Under the pieces are notes generated by a model. That model was not told the origin of the DNA. It saw only the letters and a program-made list of their open reading frames with translations, and did not search any database. Both the position numbers and the translations under genes were made by a program. This document shows positions 1 to 8,990 of a stretch of 64,000 nt of DNA, piece after piece. The number at the start of each line of letters is the position of its first letter. Position 1 is the stretch's first letter. Origin of the DNA: JALOAD01 sp023228995 [NCBI: Candidatus Muiribacterium halophilum] (GTDB lineage Bacteria > Muiribacteriota > Muiribacteriia > Muiribacteriales); contig JALOAD010000001.1 of assembly GCA_023228995.1 (NCBI GenBank), forward strand, positions 108,118-172,117. The letters run 5' to 3'.

Positions 1-551
1 GAAGCTATTTTTTCAGGAAATCTATCATCTAATGGTCTAGGTCTGTTATATTTAAAATCAATAACTTCTCTATCTCCATCTTCAGTATATATCCACCAAG
101 GACCGTAATCTCTCATCCATACTGAGTTTAAACCATACTCTAATATAACAACATTTGTCATATTAACACCAGCATTTCTAAGTTCAGTTTTTACTGATTC
201 AGCAGATGCTCCACCATACCATGAAGACCCACCACTAGCTACAACCCATGCAATTTCATCTTCAGCAACAAATTTAATCAATTGTTTTATAAGTGAAGTG
301 TATGACATATAAGAAAAACATACGCCATCTGAAGGTTCAAATTCTGCTGGTCCATAAAAATTCCCTTGAGGAAGTCTTAATCCAGCTCTAGTTAAAGGTT
401 CTAGTTTACTTTCTCGATACTCTTGATAATGGTTTGTAATAAAATCTTTTTCCGCTTCAGTCATTGATTTTGGAAGAGGTTTAACCTGTCCAAAAGCAGC
501 AGAAGCTGAAAAAACCATTGCCAAAGCTAATAGCAAGGTTCTTTTTTTCAT
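1..551 (-). CDS. Secreted agmatine deiminase / peptidyl-arginine deiminase family protein (partial, C-terminus beyond window)
   Basis: The reading frame is open from an ATG at 551 to the left edge of the window, so only about the first 183 residues are present. Residues 1-22 form a signal peptide (MKKRTLLLALAMVFSASAAF), which points to export. A guanidino-modifying PAD_porph-type deiminase is indicated by the block around VWMRDYGPW near residue 147, followed by a D-containing stretch (EVIDFKYNRPRP); both are typical of agmatine deiminases and Porphyromonas-type peptidyl-arginine deiminase. The family converts agmatine or peptidyl-arginine to the ureido product plus ammonia. The signal peptide favours the secreted subgroup over cytosolic AguA. 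The catalytic Cys lies outside the window, so activity cannot be judged. It reads away from the genes on its right and is preceded by an A/T-rich gap. Confidence 0.8.
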   Translation of the reverse strand, partial: MKKRTLLLALAMVFSASAAFGQVKPLPKSMTEAEKDFITNHYQEYRESKLEPLTRAGLRLPQGNFYGPAEFEPSDGVCFSYMSYTSLIKQLIKFVAEDEIAWVVASGGSSWYGGASAESVKTELRNAGVNMTNVVILEYGLNSVWMRDYGPWWIYTEDGDREVIDFKYNRPRPLDDRFPEKIA

Positions 552-657
552 ACTACCCCCTGAATAATAAAATTCTTGATTTAATTATAAAAGATAAAAA
601 AACTATAAGCAAGTGATTTTTTTTTAAAAATTTTTTTAGTTTTTTTGAAAAGTTTTT

Positions 658-1056
658 TTATCTATATAAATTCAAATATACATAAATACAAGCTGTATGA
701 ACAACTTTCACATTGTTTTTTTCAAATATATTGAGTAATTCATCGCTTATTGCACCTGGCTGAAGCCAAACAAATTTAATATTTTTTTTTATTATATCTT
801 CCGCAATTTTAATACCAATTTCCGGATTAACTACAAAAACAGCTCCATCAATGTTACTTTCAATATCTAAAACTGAATTATATACTTTATTACCCTCAAT
901 TTCTTTTAAGGATTTATGCACAGGAACAACTTCATAACCTTTTTCAGATAATTTTTTGAAAATTTTATAACCCCATTTATCAGGTTTAGATGAAGCTCCA
1001 ATTACAGCAATTTTTTTTAGTTCAACAAAACTTTCAATTATTTCAGATTGATTCAT
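658..1056 (-). CDS. CoA-binding domain protein (YccU-like)
   Basis: This 132-residue protein is one Rossmann-type CoA-binding domain (CoA_binding_2). The phosphate-binding start is IAVIGASSKPDKWGYKI (residues 17-33), and further conserved segments are VVPVHK, DGAVFVVNP and FVWLQPGA. Length matches the stand-alone YccU family, whose members bind CoA but have no settled reaction. The ATG at 1056 is preceded by GGAGGTG on the minus strand, a strong ribosome-binding site. It lies 33 bp downstream of the UV endonuclease gene and could be co-transcribed with it. Annotation to the domain family is firm; biological role is unknown. Confidence 0.85.
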   Translation of the reverse strand: MNQSEIIESFVELKKIAVIGASSKPDKWGYKIFKKLSEKGYEVVPVHKSLKEIEGNKVYNSVLDIESNIDGAVFVVNPEIGIKIAEDIIKKNIKFVWLQPGAISDELLNIFEKNNVKVVHTACIYVYLNLYR

Positions 1057-1089
1057 AAAAACACCTCCATAGAAAATTATAAAACTGTT

Positions 1090-1980
1090 TTATTGTGATA
1101 TTAGTCTTAAAACAGCTTTTTCTTTCATTTTAGCTTCAACCATAATATCGCAACAAATATTTACTGGAATATTATTAATTATATCAGTAAATTCATTAAA
1201 ATCATAATCTTCAATATAATCAGTATGAGAACAACCTTTCACACCTTTTTTAGACGAAATATGAAAAATAGGAATATCACCTTTCCACGAATTAACAACT
1301 TTTTTTATATTATCAATAATATTTAAACGCCAATTATCTTTAAAATCAGCATTACATTTATGATGCAGAATATCAAAAACAACCGGAATATCTAATTTTT
1401 GAGAAATTTCAAGAACATCAACAATATTATAACTTTTATCATCATTTTCAATAATAAGTTTTTTTTGAGCCCTTTCAGATAATCTATAAAAATTCTTACA
1501 AAATCTTTCAATTGCTGAAATTTTATCTCCGTATACTCCGCCAATATGAATAACTATTTTACCTTTATCAGGATATAAAAAATCAAGAAAATCAGAATGA
1601 AATTCAATTTCTTTCAAAGCATTAAAGACAACATTATCATTAAGAGAATTCAAAACAGTATATTGACCAGGATGCATAGAAAATCTCATATCAGAAACTT
1701 GAGCAAGTTTTCTTAAAGATTTTATCTTATCACCAAAATCAGCTTTCCAGTCAAAGTTAAAATCTCTATGAGAAGCAAGAGGAATAATCTCAGAACCAAT
1801 TCTAAAAAAGTTAATTTTATTCGCTTGATTCCATAAAATAATATCTTTCAAAGAATCAAGATTATAATTAACAATGTCAAAATATTTATCATAATTAAGA
1901 TTTTTTAACCTTAAAGTCTTGTTTGTAGTTCTACCAAGTCCTGTATTAATACAAGCATAACCTAAATATCTAATTTTCAT
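1090..1980 (-). CDS. uvsE: UV-damage DNA endonuclease (UvsE/UvdE)
   Basis: This 296-residue protein has the usual length and the family N-terminus (IRYLGYACINTGLG). UVDE enzymes nick DNA 5' of UV photoproducts and some other lesions, using a TIM barrel with a metal cluster. Likely ligands are visible: H71 in ASHRDF, H103 in MHPGQYTVLNS, H145 in VIHIGG, E178 in IENDDKSY, D203 and H206 in VFDILHHKCN, plus a late His/Glu pair. The ATG at 1980 is at the edge of a repeat element (1992-2276), so its upstream region may have been remodelled by that insertion. It is followed after 33 bp by the CoA-binding gene. No truncation is seen. Confidence 0.93.
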   Translation of the reverse strand: MKIRYLGYACINTGLGRTTNKTLRLKNLNYDKYFDIVNYNLDSLKDIILWNQANKINFFRIGSEIIPLASHRDFNFDWKADFGDKIKSLRKLAQVSDMRFSMHPGQYTVLNSLNDNVVFNALKEIEFHSDFLDFLYPDKGKIVIHIGGVYGDKISAIERFCKNFYRLSERAQKKLIIENDDKSYNIVDVLEISQKLDIPVVFDILHHKCNADFKDNWRLNIIDNIKKVVNSWKGDIPIFHISSKKGVKGCSHTDYIEDYDFNEFTDIINNIPVNICCDIMVEAKMKEKAVLRLISQ

Positions 1981-1991
1981 TTGTTAACCTC

Positions 1992-2276
1992 TTGGGGTCG
2001 GTCCACTATTTGTTTACAACCAAAATAATTATAAGTATATATAAATTTGCAATTTTGACTTTTTTTAGTAAAAAAACATGTTTATAACGATTTAACCAAA
2101 CAAAAATTTATAAGAATTAAAAAAAATTAATAATAATTTTTAATAAATTTTTGATTTTTGCAATTATTAAATAGTATATAACAATTTTTATCTTAAAATT
2201 TCTTAATCCCTTGCAAAATCTATAAAAAACAATATTTTTTTATATTTTGTCAAGAATTAAGGTCCGACACCATCAC
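1992..2276. repeat. MITE-like element, copy 1 (imperfect inverted ends)
   Basis: The left end reads TTGGGGTCGGTCCACT and the right end reads AAGGTCCGACACCATCAC, an imperfect inverted pair (GGGGTCGGtCC / GGTGTCGGaCC). The first 55 bp resemble the left end of the element at 25556, including AACcaAAATAaTTATAAGTATA. The interior is A/T-rich with no convincing gene. The right end overlaps the TGA stop of the amidohydrolase gene (2273-2275). Mobility is inferred only from the ends and from the second copy. Confidence 0.55.
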
Positions 2277-3637
2277 TTTACAAAATTTCCTATTTTTTTA
2301 ATTATTTTGTCATTATCTACTACTATTTCACCTGATATAAAAACTCTTTTGATTTTTCCTTTGAATTTTCTTCCTTCAAATGGTGTGTATTTGCCTATAC
2401 TTTCAAATAATTGTCCTTCTACTGTAAAGTTTTCGTCTGGATTAAATAAAATAAAATCTGCATCTGCTCCTGGATTTATATTTCCTTTTGCTGGATAAAG
2501 TCCGAAAAATTTTGCAGCATTTTGTGAACTTATTTCTATTAATCTTTTTAATGATAATTTCCCTGATATATATCCTTCTGATAAAATATATGCAAATACT
2601 ATTTCAACTCCTGGTATTCCAGCATAGTCTTTCCATATATCTCCTGTGTTTTTTTCTGTTTTTACATTACAAGGAGCATGATCTGTTGTTATAAACGATA
2701 TATTACCTTTTTTTAAATAATTCCATAATGCTTCGGAATCTTCTTGATTTTTAACAACAGGTGCTGTTTTTAATATTCCTCCAAAAGTATTTAAATCATT
2801 TTCATTAAATTCAAGATAATGTGGGCAAGTTTCACATGTAATAAAAGTTCCTTTTTTTTGCCATTCATTTACAAGCTCTACTCCTTCTGCTGAACTTATA
2901 TGTACAATATGTATTTTCGCACCTGTGAGTTTTGCCATATATGCTACATTATTTATTGCTAATAATTCGACTTCTACTGGTCTGGAATCTGCATAATCTA
3001 AAGGTGATTTTTTGCCTGAATTTTTAATTTTTGTTGTAAGTGTATTTACAATTGAAGGATCTTCTGCATGAATCATTATTGGTATATCATTTAAAACCGC
3101 AGCTTTCATTGTTTCAAAAATCTGAAAATTATCTAGTGCTTTGAATGTTTCCATTCCTGAAACAGTATATATTTTTAATGCTGTTACTCCAAGTGTTTTT
3201 AATTGTTTTACTCTGCTATAAACATCAAAATAATTATCTTCAAATAAATTTCCTGATATTCCTCCGTGAAGTGCAAAATTACACCATGCATTATCTTTTA
3301 TTATATTTAATTTATTATTAAATCCTTTTTCATCAACTACTGGCGGAAGTGATGTGCATGGCATATCAATAATTGTTGTTACGCCACCTTTAACTGCTCC
3401 TTTTGTACCTTTTTCAAAAGTCTCATGATTTTCAAATCCAGGAGTATTAAAATGAACATGGGAATCAATTCCACCTGGCAACATATATTCGCCATTTCCT
3501 TCAATGATTTCAACATTTTCAAGCAATATATCATCTTTATATATAAAAGTTCTTATTTTTTGGTCAAAAAGTACATTTCCTTTTTCAAATCTATCATTTA
3601 CTGGGTAATAAACATTTTTTAACAATTTTTTCTTCAT
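2273..3637 (-). CDS. Allantoinase/dihydroorotase-type cyclic amidohydrolase
   Basis: This 454-residue enzyme belongs to the cyclic amidohydrolase superfamily (allantoinase, dihydroorotase, hydantoinase), which opens a cyclic amide using a two-metal centre. Metal ligands are intact: H60 and H62 in DSHVHFNTPG, K155 (likely carboxylated) in TALKIYT, H190 in MIHAED, H246 in IVHISSAEG and D319 in TTDHAPC. Length and the DYADSRPVEVE segment look most like allantoinase, but dihydroorotase cannot be excluded, as no pyrimidine genes are nearby. It follows the FAD protein gene by 15 bp and is probably co-transcribed with it. A purine hydroxylase cluster 17 kb away makes purine or allantoin breakdown plausible. 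The last codons lie in the right end of a MITE-like repeat. Confidence 0.85.
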   Translation of the reverse strand: MKKKLLKNVYYPVNDRFEKGNVLFDQKIRTFIYKDDILLENVEIIEGNGEYMLPGGIDSHVHFNTPGFENHETFEKGTKGAVKGGVTTIIDMPCTSLPPVVDEKGFNNKLNIIKDNAWCNFALHGGISGNLFEDNYFDVYSRVKQLKTLGVTALKIYTVSGMETFKALDNFQIFETMKAAVLNDIPIMIHAEDPSIVNTLTTKIKNSGKKSPLDYADSRPVEVELLAINNVAYMAKLTGAKIHIVHISSAEGVELVNEWQKKGTFITCETCPHYLEFNENDLNTFGGILKTAPVVKNQEDSEALWNYLKKGNISFITTDHAPCNVKTEKNTGDIWKDYAGIPGVEIVFAYILSEGYISGKLSLKRLIEISSQNAAKFFGLYPAKGNINPGADADFILFNPDENFTVEGQLFESIGKYTPFEGRKFKGKIKRVFISGEIVVDNDKIIKKIGNFVK

Positions 3638-3652
3638 ATTTTACCTCTTTAT

Positions 3653-5023
3653 TTAGTTTGAATTCTCATCAAGTCGTCTTGCAGCAAGAATTCCTGTTGC
3701 TGCAGCACTTACTATGTTTCCAGCTACTCCAGCTCCGTCACCTGCTATAAAAAGTCCAGCTATATCTGTTTTTAGACAATCATTATGTATTTCTGTAGAA
3801 AAAAACTTTATTTCAGGAGCATATAAAAGAGTGGACGGAGATGCTATTCCATGAATTACTTTATCTAATTTTTCAAGCCCTTCTATGAGATTAACTACAA
3901 TTCTTTGAGGTAAAGCCATTCCAATATCACCTGGAATTACATCTTTAAAAGTTGGAATAATATGACTATTATTAATTCTCTGCCATGTACTTCTTCTGCC
4001 TTTTTTTAAATCTATAAATCTCTGAACAATTGGTTTTCCGCCACCAACCATTGTTGCTAATTGTCCTATTGATTTACCATAGGCAAAAGTATCGTTTACT
4101 GGTTCAGTCAAAGTAACTTTGCTTAAAAATGCAAAATTTGTATTATTCGATTTTTTATTTTTTTCAGCATGACCATTTACACAAACAAAATCTTGATAAT
4201 TTTCTTTTGCAACAAAACCACCTTTATTGGTGCAAAAAGTTCTAAGCTGATCATCATAAGTATCACCATAAATAAAAAATGTAGGATCATAAACAACATC
4301 GGTTATATCATCCATTATTTGATTAGGAACTTCAACTCTTACACCAATTTCAACTGGTTGATAATCTACTTTTAATCCTAATCTAATACATTCTTTATAA
4401 AACCATTTAGCACCAACTCTTCCAGGTGCTGCAATAATATTTTCGCAAAATATCTCTTCTTTTGAAGTAGTTACACTTTTTACTTTTCCGTTTTCAGTAT
4501 TTATATTATGAACTTTTTCAGATAATCTAAATTCAACACCATTTTTTTTCAAATAATCCATCATATTTGTCATATAAGTTGGAAGCATATCAGAACCAAG
4601 ATGTTTTTGTTTTATAAGCATAAGGTCAAAACCATTTTTTAAAGCAGATTGCCTGATTTTACGAGCTTTTTCCATATCTGTTGGAAAAACTTTGCCATCC
4701 ATTCCAAATTTAGTAAATATTTTTTCAGAATCTTCTATAAGTAAAGATGCTTGATCATAGGAAAGGTATTTTGTAAGGTCAGTTTTGCCTAAAGTTGGTA
4801 TAAAATTAAGTTTTCCATCAGAAAACAATCCAGCTCCACCAACACCAGACATAATATTACATGGATTACAATTAATGCAATCCTTATCATACTTAACAGG
4901 ACAATTTCTTTTTGCTGGAGATTTTCCTTCATCTATAATAATTACTTTTCGTCCAATAAGAGTAAAAGCTGCAAAAAGTCCAGCTGGTCCAGCTCCGATT
5001 ATAACAATATCTGCTTTTTTCAT
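3653..5023 (-). CDS. FAD-dependent dehydrogenase (COG2509-like)
   Basis: This 456-residue flavoprotein starts with a dinucleotide-binding motif (IVIIGAGPAGLFAAFTL, residues 6-22). It carries a Cys-rich insert CPVKYDKDCINCNPC, then GVGGAGLFSDGKLNF, and ends with the second FAD contact GLFIAGDGAGVAGNIVSAAA. This arrangement is that of the uncharacterised FAD-dependent dehydrogenases of COG2509, widespread in anaerobes. Substrate and electron partner are unknown; the four Cys near residues 41-55 could hold a redox disulfide or metal. The gene is 15 bp upstream of the amidohydrolase gene and likely shares its transcript. Confidence 0.85.
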   Translation of the reverse strand: MKKADIVIIGAGPAGLFAAFTLIGRKVIIIDEGKSPAKRNCPVKYDKDCINCNPCNIMSGVGGAGLFSDGKLNFIPTLGKTDLTKYLSYDQASLLIEDSEKIFTKFGMDGKVFPTDMEKARKIRQSALKNGFDLMLIKQKHLGSDMLPTYMTNMMDYLKKNGVEFRLSEKVHNINTENGKVKSVTTSKEEIFCENIIAAPGRVGAKWFYKECIRLGLKVDYQPVEIGVRVEVPNQIMDDITDVVYDPTFFIYGDTYDDQLRTFCTNKGGFVAKENYQDFVCVNGHAEKNKKSNNTNFAFLSKVTLTEPVNDTFAYGKSIGQLATMVGGGKPIVQRFIDLKKGRRSTWQRINNSHIIPTFKDVIPGDIGMALPQRIVVNLIEGLEKLDKVIHGIASPSTLLYAPEIKFFSTEIHNDCLKTDIAGLFIAGDGAGVAGNIVSAAATGILAARRLDENSN

Positions 5024-5362
5024 TATTTTCCGCCTTAAATATTTTGTTTTTTAAAAGATTTTTAATAAAATTACTAAAATATAATAACCAGATAATTGTT
5101 TTTTTTCAACACAACTGATTTATAGATAACAGGGTTTTATATATCTCCTATAAAGCTTTATTACAAATCCCAGCCCAGAACTTAATCGGAATGAAAAACC
5201 TTAAATCTGCGAAATAGCCAAATAGCGAGATTGCGAAGTAGATTTAAAGCTTTTTAATTCTTTTATAATTTAACATTCCAAATTAAACATTGCTTTTGTA
5301 CTGCTTCTATACGCTTCACATACCGCTTCTATACGCTCTTATACTCTTCTTATACTTCTTCT
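5024..5362. other. 339-bp intergenic region with degenerate repeats
   Basis: No gene is seen. The region contains a composite repeat at 5164-5248 and a degenerate pyrimidine-rich repeat at 5281-5350 with units like CTTCTATACGCTTCACATA. The latter resembles 13070-13120. The otsA stop codon follows immediately. Confidence 0.6.
5164..5248. repeat. Composite dispersed repeat (degenerate CCCGG hairpin plus TTAAATCTGCG...AGATTTAA unit)
   Basis: AAATCCCAGCCCAGAA..ATCGGAATGA (5165-5193) looks like a decayed form of the GATCCCGG...CCGGGATGACA hairpin. It is followed at 5201-5248 by an inverted pair TTAAATCT / AGATTTAA enclosing GCGAAATAGC. The same two parts occur together in the same order at 29205-29305. 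Confidence 0.6.
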
Positions 5363-6844
5363 CTAATAATCAAAATCAAAATCTTTTATTGGTATATATT
5401 CTTCATAAGATTGATAAACTCCAGCTTTAATAAAATTATCAACCCACCAAAAAATATCATACTTTTTTATTGAATTTCTCATTTTTTTCATTTTTTTTCT
5501 TTTTATTTTATAATCCATTTTGTAAGCTTCATAAATTGTATCTGCTGTTTTTTCAACATCAAAAGGATTAACTAACAAACATTCTTTACCTAGTTGAGCA
5601 GAAGCACCAGCAAATTCAGATAAAATAACAATACCTGTTTCTTCAATATTAGCTGCACAAAATTCTTTTACAACTAGATTCATTCCATCTTTTAATGGTG
5701 TAACCAGAGCTATTTCTGAAGTTCTATAATAAGCTAGCAATTCTTCTCTTTTTAATGAACGAAATATATAATATATTGGAACCCATCCTAATTCTGTAAA
5801 TCTACCGTTTATTTCTCCAACCATTCTCTCGATATTATCTTTAAGTTCTTTATATTTTGGTATATAAACTCTTGATGGAACTAAAATCTGTACTAATGAG
5901 ACTTTTTTTTGCATATCAGGATATTTTTCTAGTGCTCTTGCAAATGCTTTAAGCTTAAATGGTATTCCTTTTGTATAATCAAGCCTATCTATTCCTAATA
6001 TTAGTTTTCTATTTGGTAAATTTTCATGCAAAAACCACGCTCTTTCTGCAACATTTGCACTATCTGCTCCATCTTTAAAAGCTTCATAATCTATACTTAT
6101 TGGAAAAGAACCAACCAGAACATCTCTGCTTTGACTTTTAATAAATACAAGATTTTCTCTTCCTCTTGCCTGTACTTTGTTTCTTAGAATTCTTCTAACA
6201 CATTGTAGAAAATTTCTTTTATCTCTTGGAGTCTGAAATCCTATAAGATCATATTCTAAAAGGCTTTCAAGTATTTTTTTTCGCCAAGGTAATTTACTAA
6301 ATATATCTAATGATGGAAATGGTATATGTAGAAAAAATCCAATTCTATTATTATAACCTTTTTGTCTTAATTCACTTGCTACATTAAGTAAATGATAGTC
6401 ATGAACCCATATAAAATCATCTTTTATTATTTTTGACATTATTTTATTTGAAATTTTTTTATTTACGCTTAAATAAGTTTCCCAATATTTATCTTTAAAA
6501 TTACATAGTGATATTAAATCATGAAAAAGTGGCCATATTATCTCATTTGAAAAACCTTCATAGTAATTATCTCTTTCTTTTTTTGTTAAAATAATCGGTT
6601 CAAGTTCATAACCACTATCTTTAACACCTTTTGAAATAAGTTCTCCAAGGTTCTGCTCTGTTATGCCATCTTCTTCAATTATTCCAGGCCACCCTATCCA
6701 AACACCGCCTCGATTTTTTAAAACTGGTGCCATTGCAGTAACAAGTCCGCCTTTACCAGCAGAAATAGAAAAACTACCATCTTTTTTTTTGTCTATTACA
6801 ACTGGCAATCGATTGGATACAATAATCAATCTTCCTTCAGACAT
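5363..6844 (-). CDS. otsA: Trehalose-6-phosphate synthase (GT20)
   Basis: This 493-residue cytosolic glycosyltransferase joins UDP- or ADP-glucose to glucose-6-phosphate to give trehalose-6-phosphate. Family motifs appear in order: IVSNRLPVV, KGGLVTAM, GVWIGWPG, FIWVHDYHLL, FFLHIPFPS, GIDRLDYTKGI, PLKDGMNLVVKEF and LSEFAGASAQLG. Length and motif spacing are normal, so it should be active. Its ATG at 6844 lies inside the end of otsB (19-nt overlap), indicating translational coupling. The gene ends next to repeat-rich DNA. It is the last gene of the trehalose operon running from 9657 down to 5363. Confidence 0.95.
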   Translation of the reverse strand: MSEGRLIIVSNRLPVVIDKKKDGSFSISAGKGGLVTAMAPVLKNRGGVWIGWPGIIEEDGITEQNLGELISKGVKDSGYELEPIILTKKERDNYYEGFSNEIIWPLFHDLISLCNFKDKYWETYLSVNKKISNKIMSKIIKDDFIWVHDYHLLNVASELRQKGYNNRIGFFLHIPFPSLDIFSKLPWRKKILESLLEYDLIGFQTPRDKRNFLQCVRRILRNKVQARGRENLVFIKSQSRDVLVGSFPISIDYEAFKDGADSANVAERAWFLHENLPNRKLILGIDRLDYTKGIPFKLKAFARALEKYPDMQKKVSLVQILVPSRVYIPKYKELKDNIERMVGEINGRFTELGWVPIYYIFRSLKREELLAYYRTSEIALVTPLKDGMNLVVKEFCAANIEETGIVILSEFAGASAQLGKECLLVNPFDVEKTADTIYEAYKMDYKIKRKKMKKMRNSIKKYDIFWWVDNFIKAGVYQSYEEYIPIKDFDFDY

Positions 6845-7638
6845 TTTTCCTCCAAAAACTCATTTTTTAAAACTCTGTAAAATTCCTGATGAGAATTTAT
6901 CCATATATCCGCATAAGTATTTCTGAAAGTATCTTTTATCAAAAAACTAATTCCTGAACCTTTCACTTCTAAAAAAGCATCTTCATCAGTTATATCATCT
7001 CCAAAATACACTGGAAAACAATTTTTATTTTCTTTAATTATCTGTGAAACTGCATAACCTTTATTAAAAGATGGAATAATAAATTCATATCCACCATCAA
7101 ATTCAAGAATTTTGATATTATTGAATTTATTTAATATCTGTTTTTTTAATCTTTCAATATTTTCTCTGATATTTTGTGGAATTTCTCTATAATGCAAAGC
7201 TATTGAACTAACCTTTTTTTCAGTATGTTCAACGATTTTATCAAGTTCAAGATAATCCCAGATTTTTTGTAATAAAACTTTATTTTGAGGATTAAGATTT
7301 AAATAATCACCATTAGATTTAAGAACTTCATTACCATGACTTCCCCATATACATGGAGGAAAATCAAGACAATACAAAAGTTTTTTTAGTGAATCAACTG
7401 TCCTGCCTGTAATAAAATATATTTTGTATTTTTTAGCAAGTTTATTTATTAAATCAGCAAATCCTTCATACATAAAAGCTTTTTCTCTATCTTTTACAAA
7501 CGGAGCAAGCGTACCATCATAATCAAATAAAAGTATTTTATCTTTATTAATTAAAACCTTTTGATAATCTTTATAATCAAAAATGTCTTTATTCAAAAAT
7601 TCCATAATCCCAGTTTTATCCTTGTTTTTACTAATCAT
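6826..7638 (-). CDS. otsB: Trehalose-6-phosphate phosphatase (HAD family)
   Basis: This 270-residue HAD phosphatase removes phosphate from trehalose-6-phosphate to give trehalose. HAD motif I is ILLFDYDGTLAPF (residues 35-47), motif II is YFITGRTVDSL, and the acidic motif is VYFGDDITDEDAF, all intact. It overlaps otsA, its pathway partner. The start is uncertain. The ATG at 7638 sits directly against a hairpin repeat (7639-7686) and has no clear ribosome-binding site. An internal ATG at 7605 (MEFLNKDIF) has only weak GGA/GGG signals. The repeat may have been inserted between treT and otsB and changed how otsB is translated. Confidence 0.93.
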   Translation of the reverse strand: MISKNKDKTGIMEFLNKDIFDYKDYQKVLINKDKILLFDYDGTLAPFVKDREKAFMYEGFADLINKLAKKYKIYFITGRTVDSLKKLLYCLDFPPCIWGSHGNEVLKSNGDYLNLNPQNKVLLQKIWDYLELDKIVEHTEKKVSSIALHYREIPQNIRENIERLKKQILNKFNNIKILEFDGGYEFIIPSFNKGYAVSQIIKENKNCFPVYFGDDITDEDAFLEVKGSGISFLIKDTFRNTYADIWINSHQEFYRVLKNEFLEEKCLKED

Positions 7639-7755
7639 TAATTAGATGCAAATCATCGCTAATTAGCAATTTATTGCGTTAATTGCTTTCAATCTTCAAC
7701 TCTTTAACCCATTAACCCTTTAACCATCTCACTATCTCACTATCTCACTTTTCAC
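7639..7755. repeat. Hairpin-module repeat and TCTCACTA-type short repeats between treT and otsB
   Basis: Two variable-stem modules are joined by the constant linker. GATG-caaat-CATC (7645-7657) is followed by gctaattag, then GCAAT-TT-ATTGC (7666-7677), then gttaattgc. Next to them, 7698-7755 holds degenerate CCCTTTAACC and ATCTCACT units that run up to the treT stop codon. This is one member of a family seen in at least seven intergenic sites. Confidence 0.7.
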
Positions 7756-8990
7756 AACTCTATTCTATCTTTATCTTGATAATGAATTGCAGCAAGCATT
7801 AAAGTAAGATATTCTCTCAAATGTCTTGTTATAAGAAAGTTTTCTCTTACAAATTCTTTTGCATTTTTGCCAATTTCAAGCATTCTTTTTTTATGATTAA
7901 AAAGATATCTAATTCTCAAAGCAGCACCTTCAGGTGTATTTACAAGATATCCAGTATGATGATTAATAACTTGAAGTCTTATTCCACCAGTATCACCACC
8001 AATCATTGGTTTTCCTTTCCACATTCCCTCGGTTACCGTTAACCCAAAACCTTCTTTAACTGATTTTTGCAAAATTATATCTGAACCTCTCTGAATTGCA
8101 TTTATAGTTCTATGAGCATCTGCCGGAAGAAGAAGTATTTTAATGTCAGAATCTCCATAAGCAGCTTCTCTAACTTCGTTTAGTACAGCTTCACCTTCAG
8201 GATCATCTGTTGCACCACCACCTGCAAGGACAAGTTGAAGGTCAGGAGTAAATTTTTTGACAATTTTATAAGCTTTAATAACTCCAATAGGATCTTTGAA
8301 TCTATCAAATCTTGAAATCTGCGACATAATAGGTCTTGAAAGATCAATTCCATAACTAATACAAGTTTGCTTTACTTCTTTAATGTCAAGATCAATGTTT
8401 TTTTCACTTAAAGGATCTATACTTGGAAGTATAAGATATTGAGTGTGTGGCAATTTTTGAGCATAATCAGCTAAAGAAAAAACACTAGCATCATAATCTG
8501 CTACTTTATTTTTGATATAATTCCATAAAGGTCTATATGGTTTACTAACATCAATATGGCATCTCCAAATCCATTTTCCTTTTCTTTCTGGAATATATTT
8601 CAAAAGCATAGCTGGTTGCGGATCATGAATAAAAACAACATCAGCATCTTTGAGACTATTTCTTAATTTATCAGCGTTTTCCTCATTTGTTTTTTCATAA
8701 ATATCAAGAAGCTTTTTATTCATACTAACAACATTTCCTTGTAATCCATTATGAAAATTTTTAGTACAATTATAAAATTCTTGTTCTCCTGTAACAACTT
8801 CCCATTTTGTATTAATACCTAATTCTTCTTTTAAAGGTATAAGTTTATGCAGAATTTCAGCAACACCTCCGCCAACTTTTGTAGAATTAACATGAACTAC
8901 ATTTATACCTTTTAATGGAGCAGCAAGCTGATAAAGAGAATCTATAATAGGATTTCCAACTATATCTCTATAAAGATCAAGTTTATTCAT
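7752..8990 (-). CDS. treT: TreT-like trehalose synthase / GT4 glycosyltransferase
   Basis: This 412-residue protein matches the GT4 trehalose glycosyltransferring synthase (TreT) family, which makes trehalose reversibly from NDP-glucose and glucose. Motifs include the N-terminal VVHVNSTKVGGGVAEILH, VVFIHDPQPAMLL, WRCHIDVSKP, SRFDRFKDPIGVI and the donor-site segment SVKEGFGLTVTEGMWKGKP. I chose the ATG at 8990 (MNKLDLYRD) because GGAGG lies 8 bases before it. The longer form from 9020 has no comparable signal and would overlap the upstream gene more. The chosen start overlaps the DUF5752-like gene by 8 nt. A related trehalose phosphorylase activity is possible. Having TreT and OtsAB in one operon is redundant on paper. 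Confidence 0.88.
   Translation of the reverse strand: MNKLDLYRDIVGNPIIDSLYQLAAPLKGINVVHVNSTKVGGGVAEILHKLIPLKEELGINTKWEVVTGEQEFYNCTKNFHNGLQGNVVSMNKKLLDIYEKTNEENADKLRNSLKDADVVFIHDPQPAMLLKYIPERKGKWIWRCHIDVSKPYRPLWNYIKNKVADYDASVFSLADYAQKLPHTQYLILPSIDPLSEKNIDLDIKEVKQTCISYGIDLSRPIMSQISRFDRFKDPIGVIKAYKIVKKFTPDLQLVLAGGGATDDPEGEAVLNEVREAAYGDSDIKILLLPADAHRTINAIQRGSDIILQKSVKEGFGLTVTEGMWKGKPMIGGDTGGIRLQVINHHTGYLVNTPEGAALRIRYLFNHKKRMLEIGKNAKEFVRENFLITRHLREYLTLMLAAIHYQDKDRIEL

Noticed and set aside
2273-3637. Prophage or defence link for the amidohydrolase
   Set aside because: Standard metabolic enzyme with intact ligands, no phage or defence neighbours.
7752-8990. Sucrose synthase or generic capsule GT4 enzyme
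   Set aside because: The VNSTKVGGGVAEILH start and the otsA/otsB and DUF5752 neighbours fit TreT better.
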